A DNA stretch of 64,000 nt from Chitinophaga pollutisoli. Lineage in GTDB: Bacteria; Bacteroidota; Bacteroidia; Chitinophagales; Chitinophagaceae. The DNA lies in contig NZ_CP149822.1 of assembly GCF_038396755.1 (NCBI RefSeq), forward strand, positions 1,302,001 to 1,366,000, in the 5' to 3' direction. The notes beneath the pieces were generated by a model. The model saw nothing but the letters and a program-made list of their open reading frames with translations, did no database searches and had not been told where the DNA came from. Position numbers and translations under genes: made by a program. Below are positions 1 to 8,738 of the stretch, in pieces (positions within the stretch are counted from its first letter, which is position 1; every line of letters starts with the position of its first letter).

Positions 1-3000
1 TTCACGAACATATCCGGTTGGGGATGCTCGCCGTTTTTATGGGTGCTTGCGGGATAAGGAGATTTCTCATCCGCCCTTGATACTGTCATCAGCAGGCTTT
101 CGTCTACGTTTCTGGCAATCGTGTTTTTGATCAGTTTGGTAAGATTGTGGCAGCGCTCCACGATAATGTGCACCACTTCTCCTTCGCGCTGCAATTTCCC
201 TTCTACCATCAGCAAAGTGGATTGCAGGACTTCCTTGCGGTATTTCTCAAACACTTTCTCGAACAGCACGAGGTTGCAAACGCCCGTTTCATCCTCGATG
301 GTGATGAAGCAAACGCCTTTCGCTGTACCGGGGCGCTGGCGCACCAATACTAAACCCGCGGCCTTTACATGTGAATCATGCACCGCCGTGGCAATGCCCT
401 TGGCGGAAAGAATATGCAGCTGCGTGAGCTGTTGCCGTACAAAACTAACGGGATGCGCTTTCAGCGACAAAGAAGTAGCCGCGTAATCCTGCACCACATG
501 TTCCGGCGTGCTCATGAAAGGAAGCTCCACCTGCTGTTCGTGGCTGGTCTCAGAAGGCTGACCGGCGAACAAAGCTTCAGGGGTATCGCCAAGGGCGGAC
601 ACTTCCCATAACGCGCGGCGCCTGTCCATCCCCATCGAGCGGAAGGCATCGGCATCCGCGAGGCGTTCCAGCGCGGCGACGGTCATGCCCGCATTTTTCA
701 ACTCCGTGATGGTGGTATAACCCGCTCCCCTGCCACCGGTCAGGATCTGAGCGTCTTCCGCGCGCATGCCGGTGATCTGCCGGAAGCCCAGGCGCAACGC
801 GCGGTAGCGGCCCGACTTTTCCTCCAGGCTGTTATCCCATTGCGAGAAATTCACGTCCACCGGCCGCACCGTTACCTCGTGGTTGCGTGCATCGGAAACG
901 ATCTGCGCGGGTTGATAGAAGCCCATGGGCATGCTGTTGAGAAGCGCGGCTGCGAAGATCTCCGGGTAAAAGCACTTCAGCCAGGAAGAAACGTACACCA
1001 GCTGCGCGAAGCTGGCAGCGTGGCTTTCCGGGAAACCATAACTCCCGAAACCTTCCAGCTGCTTGAAAATCCGGCCGGCAAACTCCGCATCGTAGCCGCG
1101 GCCCACCATTCCATTGATGAGTTTATCCCTGAATTTGCTGACCAGGCCATGCGACTTGAACGTGGCCATGCTCCGCCGCAGCTGGTCGGCCTCCGCAGGG
1201 GTAAACCCAGCGGCAACGATGGCCACTTTCATCGCCTGTTCCTGGAAAAGGGGAACGCCCAGCGTGCGGCCCAGGATTTCCTTCAACTCTTCGGAAGGAA
1301 AGGAAACAGGTTCCTCCCCGTTACGGCGCCGCAGATAAGGGTGCACCATATCGCCCTGTATAGGCCCCGGGCGAACGATGGCCACTTCTATCACCAGGTC
1401 GTAAAACTTCTTTGGCCGCAACCGCGGGAGCATGCTTTGCTGCGCGCGGCTTTCGATCTGGAAAACACCGATGGTGTCGGCATGGCTGATCATTTCATAT
1501 ACTTTAGGATCGTCCTGCGGGATATTGGCCAGTGTCAGATCTAAACCGTAGTGCTCCTTTGCGAGGGTGAACGCTTTGCGGATGCAGGTGAGCATACCCA
1601 ATGCCAGCACATCTATTTTGAGGAAGCCTAGCGCTTCGATATCGTCTTTGTTCCATTCTATATTCGTGCGGTTTTCCATGCGTGCGTTCAGGATCGGGCA
1701 CAGGTCCGTCAGTTTGCCCCGGGTGATGACGAAACCACCGGTATGTTGCCCCAGTTGCCTGGGGAAGCCGATCATCTGGCCGGTCAGTTCCAGCACCTTT
1801 TTCAGGTGCGGATCTTCCGGGTTGAGGCCTGCCTGCCGCAGGGCTTTTTCGTCAAACCACTCATCCGTAAATTCCCAGATGGCGCTGCTGAGACGGCTGA
1901 CCGTATCGGCCGACAATCCCATCGCCTTTCCTACGTCGCGGATGGCGCCTTTCTGCCTCTGCTGGGTAACCGTTGCCACGATGGCCGCGCGGTCGCGGCC
2001 GTATTTGTTATAAATGTACTGCATCACTTCCTCCCGCCTTTCGTGTTCAAAATCCACATCGATATCCGGCGGCTCGTTGCGGGCGGAAGAGATAAAACGC
2101 TCGAAGAGCAGGTCGAATTTTGTGGGGTTGACAGAAGTGATGCCCAGGCAGAAACAAACCGTGGAATTGGCGGCTGATCCTCTCCCCTGGCAAAGGATTT
2201 GCTTTTCCCGCGCATACCGGACAATATCATACACCGTAAGAAAATACGCGGCATAATCCATTTCGCGGATGAAAGACATTTCGTGGTGGATGGAATGGAT
2301 GATCTTTTCCGGCAGCACTTCTCCGAAATGTGCTTTTGCCCCTTGCCAGGTAAGCATTTCCAGTTCTTCCTGCGGTGTGCGGCCACCGGAGGTGATTTCT
2401 TCCGGGTAAATGTATTGAAGGCTATCGAGCGAAAACCGGCAGGATTCAGCGATCTCCATCGTCTGGCGGATCGCGTCGGGATACTGGCGGAAAAGGCGCT
2501 CCATTTCTTTCGGTTCCTTGAGATAGCGCTCCGCGTTGGCGTGCAGGCGGAGACCGGCATCATAGATCGTACACTTCTCCCGCACGCAGGTTAATATATC
2601 CTGCAGCTGGCGCCGCTCGTGACAATGGTAATGCACGTCGTTAAGGGCCACCATCGGCACGCCGAGATAACCGGCCAGTTGATGCAAACGGAAGATCCGT
2701 TTCTGATCGTCCTGCGCATAGGTTCTTGACGCGCCAATATAGAGCCCCCGGCCGAAGGCTTCCCTGTATTCTTCCACATGCTTTTTATACCCCGCATCCA
2801 GCTCAAAATCCCGCACCAACGAATCCGGCGGCACGGTCACAAACCGGATGCCCTGGCGATGGGCATACACATCCTGTTTGCGCAGCAGGCATTCGCCTTT
2901 CTCCGCGCGCATGTTACCGAGGCTGAGCAATGCGCTCATGCGGCCATAGGCTGCTTTATCCGTTGGAAATGCCAGCAAACCAGGCCCGTCTTCGAGGTCC

Positions 3001-3200
3001 AGCCGGCAAGCCGGGATGAATCGGATCCCGCATGTTTTCGCGGCGGTATGCGCCCGCACGATGCCCGCCAGGGTGTTGCGGTCCGTTACAGCGATGGCCG
3101 CATGTTGCAGGATAGCCGCCTGTTGCACCAGTTCTTCGGGATGGGAACCGCCGCGGAGGAAGCTGAAATTGCTGGTAACTTGTAATTCCGCGTATTCCAT
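1..3200 (-). CDS. dnaE2: Error-prone DNA polymerase III alpha subunit DnaE2 (ImuC), 3' end cut by window edge
   Basis: This is the C-family polymerase of the ImuA-ImuB-DnaE2 mutasome, which copies past DNA damage at the cost of mutations. The frame is open from the ATG at 3200 to the left edge (1066 codons), so only the last few residues can be missing. It opens with a PHP-type N-terminal region (SNFSFLRGGSHPEEL at about residue 10). The polymerase core shows GRGSAANS at about residue 340 and PDIDVDF at residues 378-384, where D379 and D381 match the catalytic aspartates of the family. The C-terminal part has the helix-hairpin-helix and OB-fold regions expected of DnaE2. It starts 10 bases after the imuB stop on the same strand, so it is the third gene of a three-gene operon. 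The symbol rests on this context together with the motifs; the replicative DnaE would not normally sit in such a cassette. Confidence 0.95.
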   Translation of the reverse strand, partial: MEYAELQVTSNFSFLRGGSHPEELVQQAAILQHAAIAVTDRNTLAGIVRAHTAAKTCGIRFIPACRLDLEDGPGLLAFPTDKAAYGRMSALLSLGNMRAEKGECLLRKQDVYAHRQGIRFVTVPPDSLVRDFELDAGYKKHVEEYREAFGRGLYIGASRTYAQDDQKRIFRLHQLAGYLGVPMVALNDVHYHCHERRQLQDILTCVREKCTIYDAGLRLHANAERYLKEPKEMERLFRQYPDAIRQTMEIAESCRFSLDSLQYIYPEEITSGGRTPQEELEMLTWQGAKAHFGEVLPEKIIHSIHHEMSFIREMDYAAYFLTVYDIVRYAREKQILCQGRGSAANSTVCFCLGITSVNPTKFDLLFERFISSARNEPPDIDVDFEHERREEVMQYIYNKYGRDRAAIVATVTQQRQKGAIRDVGKAMGLSADTVSRLSSAIWEFTDEWFDEKALRQAGLNPEDPHLKKVLELTGQMIGFPRQLGQHTGGFVITRGKLTDLCPILNARMENRTNIEWNKDDIEALGFLKIDVLALGMLTCIRKAFTLAKEHYGLDLTLANIPQDDPKVYEMISHADTIGVFQIESRAQQSMLPRLRPKKFYDLVIEVAIVRPGPIQGDMVHPYLRRRNGEEPVSFPSEELKEILGRTLGVPLFQEQAMKVAIVAAGFTPAEADQLRRSMATFKSHGLVSKFRDKLINGMVGRGYDAEFAGRIFKQLEGFGSYGFPESHAASFAQLVYVSSWLKCFYPEIFAAALLNSMPMGFYQPAQIVSDARNHEVTVRPVDVNFSQWDNSLEEKSGRYRALRLGFRQITGMRAEDAQILTGGRGAGYTTITELKNAGMTVAALERLADADAFRSMGMDRRRALWEVSALGDTPEALFAGQPSETSHEQQVELPFMSTPEHVVQDYAATSLSLKAHPVSFVRQQLTQLHILSAKGIATAVHDSHVKAAGLVLVRQRPGTAKGVCFITIEDETGVCNLVLFEKVFEKYRKEVLQSTLLMVEGKLQREGEVVHIIVERCHNLTKLIKNTIARNVDESLLMTVSRADEKSPYPASTHKNGEHPQPDMFV

Positions 3201-3210
3201 CTTCAGTCAT

Positions 3211-4713
3211 TTAAGCAAAATAGCCATGTAAATACCAATTGAAACGGGCCTTCTCTCCATAGTGGCCGGAGCGGAACAGCCAGTAACGCCGGCCTTCACG
3301 GTCTTCCACCACATAATAATCGCGATGTTCGCCGTTTTCCAGCCACCATTCCTGCTCGATGCGCTCCGGGCCTTCGGCTTTGCTGATTTCGTGCAGCACG
3401 CCTTTGTGGATGAAGTTCATGGGCGGATAATCAGGGATCGGGGCGCTCACAGTAATATTTTCGGGATCCGCTAAAAGCTGCACAGGGCGTTGGATATCCG
3501 TCCGCCAGGCCATGGCGGGCAGTTCGGTGATGGATTGCGCTTTGCGGATGGAGCGCTCCGGCCAATGGTGGGCGTCCGGGAGGTACCGGTGAATAACACC
3601 GGGGCCGATCTTGCCGGCGATCCTGTCGAGCAGTTCATTGATTGGAGCATGGCCAGCGCCCGTACCGCCTCCCCAAAGCGCGTGTTGTTCCTGCGCAGCG
3701 TTTTCCACCTTGCTGTCGAGTACAAACAACTCAATGCCCAGGCCCGGCGCGATGCTGCTGATCTTCAGCCTGAAAAGGCCCAGCAAATGCCCCACGTTGC
3801 CGGAAGCTGACGTGGTACCGATCTCAATGGACTGCACCTGTCCATCGACGCGGTGGCAGCTTACCTTCGCCGCGCGAACGCCTTTGCCCTCGCTGTGCAG
3901 GCGTTTGCAAAGCGATTCCAGTAATTGCCCGATGGCGATTTCGATGCCCGCCGCGTTACGGATCGGCTCCAGGCAAGGGAGCCGCTCCTGGTAGGGAGGG
4001 ATAACCTGGATCGGGGTCAGCACTTCTTCTTTGAAGCCCAGCGCCTGTTCGATGCGGTCGAGCAGCCCGATCCCATATCTGCGGAACAACATGCGGCGGT
4101 CCATATGAATGAAGGAACCGATTTGCCAGAACCCCATTTTGTGCAGGCGCAATTGCACCTGTGGTTCAATGCGGAGTGCCGCGGTGGGCAAGGGCAGCAA
4201 GGCTTCCAATTGTTTTCCGGGGGGAACGACAGGGCCGTTTTTTCCGTAGCGGGCCACGGCCCAGGCTGCGCCAGGCGTGCTGGCGATGCCAATGCGGGTA
4301 TCGTAGCCAGCGGCACGCAGACGTGTAACGATTTCTTTGAGATATGGCGGTTCTCCGCCCCACAGATGCGCGCAACCGGTTACATCCATCAGCAAACCAT
4401 CCGGCATATCCACCATCACCACAGGTGTAAAGCGGATGCACCACTCACCGATGGCCGCCAGTAATTTCCCGGTCAATGCCGGGCGCTCGTCCAGCAGTTG
4501 CAGCCCGGCCACGATGGCTTTCGCATCCGCCGCGGGCATGCCAGCCGTCACGCCTTCCTGTAGGGCGATGGGATTGGCGGCTTTCACGATCAGGCGCGCG
4601 CCGTCTTTCCCCGTAAAAACAAACGGGACATTCTTCAGTTCCGGCCGCCGGAGCGTTTGCCAGTCCGTTAACAGGTAACGGAACCAGATGGATACAAATC
4701 GCTTTTCCATCAT
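3211..4713 (-). CDS. imuB: ImuB, Y-family polymerase-like accessory protein
   Basis: This is a 500-residue DinB/UmuC-fold protein that acts as the adaptor of the DnaE2 mutasome and normally binds the sliding clamp and DnaE2. The N-terminus, where active Y-family enzymes carry a DxD-type metal site, reads FVSIWFRYLLTDW. The usual S-x-DE site is replaced by DMPDGLLMDVTG near residue 105. The catalytic carboxylates therefore look lost, as is typical of ImuB. The palm/fingers region extends to about residue 200, then a helix-hairpin-helix and little-finger region, then a C-terminal tail ending in a WYLHGYF segment. A GTG at 4716 overlaps the imuA stop, but two ATG codons follow at once and the first (4713) is chosen. 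Translational coupling to imuA is likely. Confidence 0.92.
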   Translation of the reverse strand: MMEKRFVSIWFRYLLTDWQTLRRPELKNVPFVFTGKDGARLIVKAANPIALQEGVTAGMPAADAKAIVAGLQLLDERPALTGKLLAAIGEWCIRFTPVVMVDMPDGLLMDVTGCAHLWGGEPPYLKEIVTRLRAAGYDTRIGIASTPGAAWAVARYGKNGPVVPPGKQLEALLPLPTAALRIEPQVQLRLHKMGFWQIGSFIHMDRRMLFRRYGIGLLDRIEQALGFKEEVLTPIQVIPPYQERLPCLEPIRNAAGIEIAIGQLLESLCKRLHSEGKGVRAAKVSCHRVDGQVQSIEIGTTSASGNVGHLLGLFRLKISSIAPGLGIELFVLDSKVENAAQEQHALWGGGTGAGHAPINELLDRIAGKIGPGVIHRYLPDAHHWPERSIRKAQSITELPAMAWRTDIQRPVQLLADPENITVSAPIPDYPPMNFIHKGVLHEISKAEGPERIEQEWWLENGEHRDYYVVEDREGRRYWLFRSGHYGEKARFNWYLHGYFA

Positions 4714-4715
4714 CA

Positions 4716-5444
4716 CTATCCCACATTTCTTCTTTCCTCAATGATCAATCCGGTTTCTTTCGGCACTACCTGCAGGCCGCTGTCGCTCCATTCCACCAGC
4801 CAGTTTCCGGTGTTGCCGTTGCGCACTTTATCCAGGGCAACGTTCCACCGGCGGTAGCCGATGCCGGGCAGTCCGGCCACGCTCCTGCTGGGTTGCGGCG
4901 TGATGCGCCATCGGGCGCAGCAGGCGGCGGAGCCTATTGCCCGGGGGCTTTTCCGCAGGATAAAACCGGTAATCCTGCTTTGTTCCACCGCGTGCTGCAA
5001 GCGGAGGGATTCGGTGAAACCCAGATCGCGGATTTCACTGATGACGGCCGCGACGCCTTCGCATTTCAACGCTTCTTCGGTCACCCATAAAGCATCTTTC
5101 AATCGTTCCACGTTGATAAACACGATACGGTCCGGCTGAACGCCGTAAGCGACCAGCGCCGGCGGGAAAAGCGCATGACTGATGCTCACCCAGATGGCGA
5201 CGCCGCCTTTGCTCAATAATTTAGCAAGAAGGGCGGCGATAAAGCCTTCTGAAGCGGCGGAACCTTCCCGGCAGGTGGTAATAAATTCATGGATGCCGGC
5301 TTCGGGGAAAATTCCGTTGGGAAAAGCAGCTTCCACCGGCCCCATCCCCATACGGCAAACCGCCGCCTCCGCGGGCTTGTAGCCCTGGATGCTGTTGATC
5401 TCAGCCTGTAACTGGTTAACGATATCTGCGCTGCTTTTACTCAT
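4716..5444 (-). CDS. imuA: ImuA, RecA-like cell-division-inhibitor/SulA-type protein of the mutasome
   Basis: This is the first gene of the imuA-imuB-dnaE2 operon and encodes 242 residues from the ATG at 5444. The protein resembles the RecA/SulA-like ImuA family: a core of alternating hydrophobic strands (VAIWVSI, DRIVFINVE, GVAAVISEI, SRITGFILR) without an obvious Walker A lysine. An upstream ATG at 5477 would add 11 residues, but a Bacteroidota-type promoter at 5480-5511 would start transcription close to 5475, which favours 5444. The gene stops at 4716, directly against imuB. Known ImuA proteins modulate the mutasome or RecA. The exact role here is inferred from context. Confidence 0.85.
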   Translation of the reverse strand: MSKSSADIVNQLQAEINSIQGYKPAEAAVCRMGMGPVEAAFPNGIFPEAGIHEFITTCREGSAASEGFIAALLAKLLSKGGVAIWVSISHALFPPALVAYGVQPDRIVFINVERLKDALWVTEEALKCEGVAAVISEIRDLGFTESLRLQHAVEQSRITGFILRKSPRAIGSAACCARWRITPQPSRSVAGLPGIGYRRWNVALDKVRNGNTGNWLVEWSDSGLQVVPKETGLIIEERRNVG

Positions 5445-5479
5445 ATCCTGCCTAATCCTGTTGGAAGATGGGCCCAAGG

Positions 5480-5530
5480 CAAAAATACTAATTTTTTTAG
5501 CATTCAGGCAAGTTTATTGCAAACAGGCAA
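5480..5530 (-). promoter_or_regulatory. Promoter of the imuA-imuB-dnaE2 operon with tandem TTGCCTG repeats
   Basis: On the minus strand, TATTTTTG (5480-5487) matches the Bacteroidota -7 element TAnnTTTG exactly. A TTG (5509-5511) lies 21 bases upstream, in the expected -33 position. The 7-mer TTGCCTG occurs twice, at 5505-5511 and 5524-5530, exactly 19 bases apart. The inner copy covers the -33 element, so a repressor bound there would block RNA polymerase. A damage-responsive operator is an inference. Confidence 0.5.
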
Positions 5531-5661
5531 ATAATAAATCAAGGTAGTTTAATAAAGCGGCGAAACAAGCATGCTTCAGCGATGTAAACCGCCTGGAATT
5601 GATTACATTGCAACCCTTTAACCGGAAACCATTTTCAGCCCATAACCCGGGCTGCTGAAGC

Positions 5662-6417
5662 ATGCTTATCATCATCATTTACCTGGTCCTGATCAGCTTT
5701 CTCGCCACACTGGTACGTTCTACTTTCGGGTTCGGGGAATCCCTGATCGCCGTGCCGCTTTTCCTGCTCTTTATCCCGTTGCATGTGGCGGTGCCTTTGT
5801 CGGTGCTGATGTCCATTTTTGTTGCGGCGGTGGTAGTAGTACAGGATCATAGATCCATCCACTTCCAAAGCGCCAAATGGCTGATTTTGTACGCCCTGCT
5901 GGGGATACCCGTGGGGTTGCTCGTGCTTTCCTACGGCAACGAATATTGGGTGAAGATCGGGCTGGGCGCGCTGATCATCAGTTACAGCATTTTTACACTC
6001 CGGGCAAAACATTCCGTGAAGCTGGAACATGACAGTCCGTTCTGGCTTTTCATCTGCAGATTTTTGTCCGGCGTGCTGGGCGGGGCTTATGGGATCAACG
6101 GGCCGCCGCTGGTGGTGTATGGTAACAAAAGAGGCTGGAGCGCGCAGCATTTCAGGGCAACCTTGCAGGCTTACTTCCTGCCGGCCAGCTTTATCGGCGT
6201 GGTGGGTTATGGGGTGCAGGGATTGCTGGGGTGGACGGTCATCCAATACTTCTTCATCTGCATCCCCGCCATGCTGCCGGCGATTTCCCTGGGCAGGTAC
6301 CTGAACCGCAGGCTGCAGGGCAATACATTCTATAAATATGTGTATGCGGGACTGATCGCCATCGGCGCCATGCTGATTATTTTCACTTTGGCGGGCCAGG
6401 GCGGGAAGTTGCATTGA
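5662..6417 (+). CDS. TSUP-family membrane permease (TauE/SafE type)
   Basis: This 251-residue integral membrane protein belongs to the TSUP (sulfite exporter TauE/SafE) family, whose members move organic or inorganic sulfur anions and other small anions. It has about eight hydrophobic segments. Two family-like repeats show RSTFGFGESLIAVPLF near residue 20 and a matching GGAYGINGPPLVVYG near residue 145, the duplicated signature that lines the transport path. It stands alone on the plus strand, diverging from imuA, with no sulfur-metabolism neighbours, so its substrate cannot be named. The start at 5662 places the first membrane helix directly at the N-terminus. Confidence 0.85.
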   Translation: MLIIIIYLVLISFLATLVRSTFGFGESLIAVPLFLLFIPLHVAVPLSVLMSIFVAAVVVVQDHRSIHFQSAKWLILYALLGIPVGLLVLSYGNEYWVKIGLGALIISYSIFTLRAKHSVKLEHDSPFWLFICRFLSGVLGGAYGINGPPLVVYGNKRGWSAQHFRATLQAYFLPASFIGVVGYGVQGLLGWTVIQYFFICIPAMLPAISLGRYLNRRLQGNTFYKYVYAGLIAIGAMLIIFTLAGQGGKLH

Positions 6418-6821
6418 TTTCAATACTATCCGGAGTACTTATCAGAAGACAATTGTCATACGACTTGCAACTTTCCTACTTGAAATGTCAAAACCTCCAT
6501 CAGCAGACTAATTTAAAGAAAATCAAACCCACATCAAAAAAGGCGTAAAAACCAGCGGCTGATTATCTTCGATAAACTAATGCATTAAAGCGGAAAGCCA
6601 TTTCTCCCCCATTTACTTCGGTTTCATTACGGTATCCATGGTTGGAAACGTGCGTCCAGGTGAGGCCGCCATCACGGGTACAAAACGGTAGTAATACCAG
6701 ACAATCCAGCTTTACCGGCTAGGGCGCATGGCATTTTGCTTCCATTTGCTGATATTATTTTAGCATCAGTGCCCGGAAGAATGTAATTATTCATTACTTT
6801 AGTTCGACATCCAATCAGGAC
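6418..6821. other. Intergenic region between the TSUP gene and the ECF sigma gene
   Basis: About 400 bases without an intact gene, visibly richer in A+T than the flanks. It contains a decayed minus-strand coding fragment (6563-6721, listed separately) and must hold the promoter of the sigma factor. TACTTTAG at 6795-6802 is one base off TAnnTTTG, but no convincing -33 element is found upstream. Confidence 0.5.
6563..6721 (-). pseudogene. Remnant of a C-terminal Asp-box (BNR-like) repeat protein
   Basis: Read on the minus strand, this stretch encodes CTRDGGLTWTHVSNHGYR followed by a short C-terminus ending in ALVYRR and a stop at 6563-6565. The segment fits the Asp-box consensus SxDxGxTW found in sialidase-like and BNR/YCF48-type beta-propellers. 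The frame closes just upstream with a stop at 6719-6721. Another frame continues the coding-like sequence up to an ATG near 6795, so a frameshift plus truncation is likely. No full-length homolog lies nearby. The remnant may be the end of an older gene displaced by PUL 1. Confidence 0.4.
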
Positions 6822-7457
6822 TTGGCTACTCACACCATTCAATCTGAAAAAGAATTGCTGTTAAGAACGGCGGGGGGCGACGAACAGGCATTTACCCTGC
6901 TCGTAGACCTGTATTGGAACAAAGTTTATAGCCATGCACTGGCTTATACAAAAAAACAGGTTGCAGCGCAGGAAATCACCCAGGACATTTTCCTCAATAT
7001 CTGGCACAAAAGGTTGCGGCTTCCGGAGGTCACCAATTTTAGCAATTATCTTTTCATTGCGGGCAAACACCAGATTATATCTTTCATGCGCCAGAACCTG
7101 GAAGAGACGCAATGCCTGGAAGACGCATTTTTCCAGGAAACCACCCTGCAACCCGACCTCCAGTTAAATTACAAGGAAGCATACGAGTCCTTGCTTACCG
7201 CGATCGAAAAACTTCCGCCGGCGCGCAGGCAGGTTTTTAAAATGAGCCGCCTCGAAGGTTTAAGCTATGAGGAAATCTCGCAAAAATTGAACATATCCCG
7301 GAATACCATTAAAGAACATATTGTAAAATCGCTTAATTTCCTAAGGCAATCGCTGAAAAACGAAGGCCGCTGGCTATCGCTGCTGCTATTATTTTTTTGT
7401 TTTTTTAACCCGGAACCACCCACCTGCCATTTTAAAAGCGTCTTTATGTGTAATTGA
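6822..7457 (+). CDS. ECF RNA polymerase sigma factor (FecI/SigW type) of PUL 1
   Basis: This is a 211-residue sigma-70-family factor with only regions 2 and 4. Region 2 covers about residues 20-90 (AFTLLVDLYWNKVYSHAL, then a QEITQDIFLNIW core). Region 4 covers about residues 125-175 (LPPARRQVFKMSRLEGLSYEEI, helix-turn-helix ISRNTIKEHI). A hydrophobic C-terminal tail (LSLLLLFFCFF) is common in Bacteroidota ECF factors. No in-frame ATG precedes the conserved N-terminus, so a TTG start at 6822 is used. The FecR-type anti-sigma gene follows 6 bases downstream, then an STN-domain SusC. This is the classic trans-envelope arrangement in which substrate binding outside triggers PUL transcription. Confidence 0.88.
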   Translation: MATHTIQSEKELLLRTAGGDEQAFTLLVDLYWNKVYSHALAYTKKQVAAQEITQDIFLNIWHKRLRLPEVTNFSNYLFIAGKHQIISFMRQNLEETQCLEDAFFQETTLQPDLQLNYKEAYESLLTAIEKLPPARRQVFKMSRLEGLSYEEISQKLNISRNTIKEHIVKSLNFLRQSLKNEGRWLSLLLLFFCFFNPEPPTCHFKSVFMCN

Positions 7458-7463
7458 ACGACA

Positions 7464-8642
7464 ATGGACGCAAACGAACTCAGAGAATTACTTGATCAAT
7501 ATCTGACCGACAGCCTTACACCGGAAGGAAAGGCGGCGCTCATCCGTGCGATGGACGCGCCGGAGAGCCTCCCAATGCTGGAATCCCTTATGGAAAGTGA
7601 TTTCATTGGCGAACGGTATGTTGAATCGGAAAATCTGAACGTTAAAGAAGGGCTCCATGCGTGGTTGAAGGAGAAGATCGCTGAAGCACCGGCCATCAGG
7701 CCCGCCCGAAATCAGGCCAGGCGTTTGATGACGCGGATTTCCATCGCCGCGTCTGTAGCCCTCACCATAAGCGCAGCCGCGTATTTCCTGTCCGGAGAAA
7801 AAGACACCCGGCCGGTAATAGCCATTGTCGCCGACACAGTTCATGATGCACAGCCCGCCACCTACAAAGCGAAATTGACGCTTGCCAATGGAAAAACCAT
7901 CGTGCTCGATAGCCTGGCCCATCTACAAAATGCAGCCGCCGGACTGGTGAGCATGTCGGCCGACAGCGTTTTATTGTTCAATCCCGGGGGCAGCGGCAGC
8001 AGCGCTGTTGTTACGAACAAGGGCGAGACGTTTTCCTTTAAGCTGCCGGACGGTTCCCAGGTTTGGTTGAACTCCGCTTCCCGTGTCGAGATACCTGCCG
8101 CTTACCTGGAAAAAGAACGTAGAATAATTGTTTCCGGTGAAGTGTATGTAAAAGTGGCGGCCAACCCCTCCAAGCCTTTTATTTCAGATATGAACGGCGT
8201 AGAAGTGACCGCCCTCGGCACTGAGTTCAATTTAAACGCCTATGAAAATGAGCCCCGCCCCACGGCTACGCTGGTAAGCGGACGTGTCAGGGTAAGCAGC
8301 CGCAACGCGGGACAGTCATCAATGGTACTGGTACCCGGCCAACAGGCGCAGTTGCTGGAAAGCGGCCAACTGATTCAGCGTAAAGCCACAGACCTGGAAC
8401 GGATCATCGCCTGGAAAGAAGGGCTATTCCACTTCGAGAATGCCGACCTTGAAACGGTACTCCGTGAATTCGCACGTTGGTACGATATCCAGATCGTATA
8501 CCAAGATAAACCCTCCACAAACCGCAAATTTTTCGGCATCGTCCGTAGAAGTAATACGTTAGTGCAAGTGCTCGAAATACTGAAAGACAATGAGATAAAA
8601 TTCACAGTGAATGGAAAACAATTAATTGTATCAACCAAATAA
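7464..8642 (+). CDS. FecR-family anti-sigma factor
   Basis: This 392-residue inner-membrane regulator partners the ECF sigma factor just upstream. Residues 1-85 are cytoplasmic and should bind sigma, one membrane helix spans about residues 91-109, and the rest is periplasmic. The periplasmic part shows the FecR domain (LPDGSQVWLNSASRVEIP, then GEVYVKVAANPSKPF and a TALGTEFNL motif). It ends with the C-terminal DUF4974-type module (FENADLETVLREFARWYDIQI to LKDNEIKF) that contacts the STN domain of the cognate SusC. The order sigma-FecR-SusC(STN) supports a direct signalling chain. Confidence in class is high; the ligand is unknown. Confidence 0.9.
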   Translation: MDANELRELLDQYLTDSLTPEGKAALIRAMDAPESLPMLESLMESDFIGERYVESENLNVKEGLHAWLKEKIAEAPAIRPARNQARRLMTRISIAASVALTISAAAYFLSGEKDTRPVIAIVADTVHDAQPATYKAKLTLANGKTIVLDSLAHLQNAAAGLVSMSADSVLLFNPGGSGSSAVVTNKGETFSFKLPDGSQVWLNSASRVEIPAAYLEKERRIIVSGEVYVKVAANPSKPFISDMNGVEVTALGTEFNLNAYENEPRPTATLVSGRVRVSSRNAGQSSMVLVPGQQAQLLESGQLIQRKATDLERIIAWKEGLFHFENADLETVLREFARWYDIQIVYQDKPSTNRKFFGIVRRSNTLVQVLEILKDNEIKFTVNGKQLIVSTK

Positions 8643-8648
8643 AGAAAA

Positions 8649-8673
8649 CCGCTCCGTGGTCTAGACGGAGCGG
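8649..8673 (+). promoter_or_regulatory. Hairpin between the FecR gene and SusC
   Basis: A perfect 9-base stem (CCGCTCCGT, 7-base loop, ACGGAGCGG) lies just after the FecR stop. It has no T-run, so it is not a standard terminator. It may mark an attenuation or RNA-processing site that lets the highly expressed SusC/SusD message be uncoupled from the low-level regulators. Confidence 0.4.
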
Positions 8674-8738
8674 CGAAGTCTAGCAATTATATGTAACGCC
8701 TAAGAGCATCATTTTTTAACTGCCAAACAACCAAAGTT

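Noticed and set aside
5635..6423. A 262-codon minus-strand frame over the TSUP gene
   Set aside because: The plus strand gives an obvious membrane permease; the antisense product is His/Gln-rich and unlike a real protein.
6448..6457. Palindrome GACAATTGTC after the TSUP gene
   Set aside because: Only ten bases and no second copy or promoter nearby; expected by chance.
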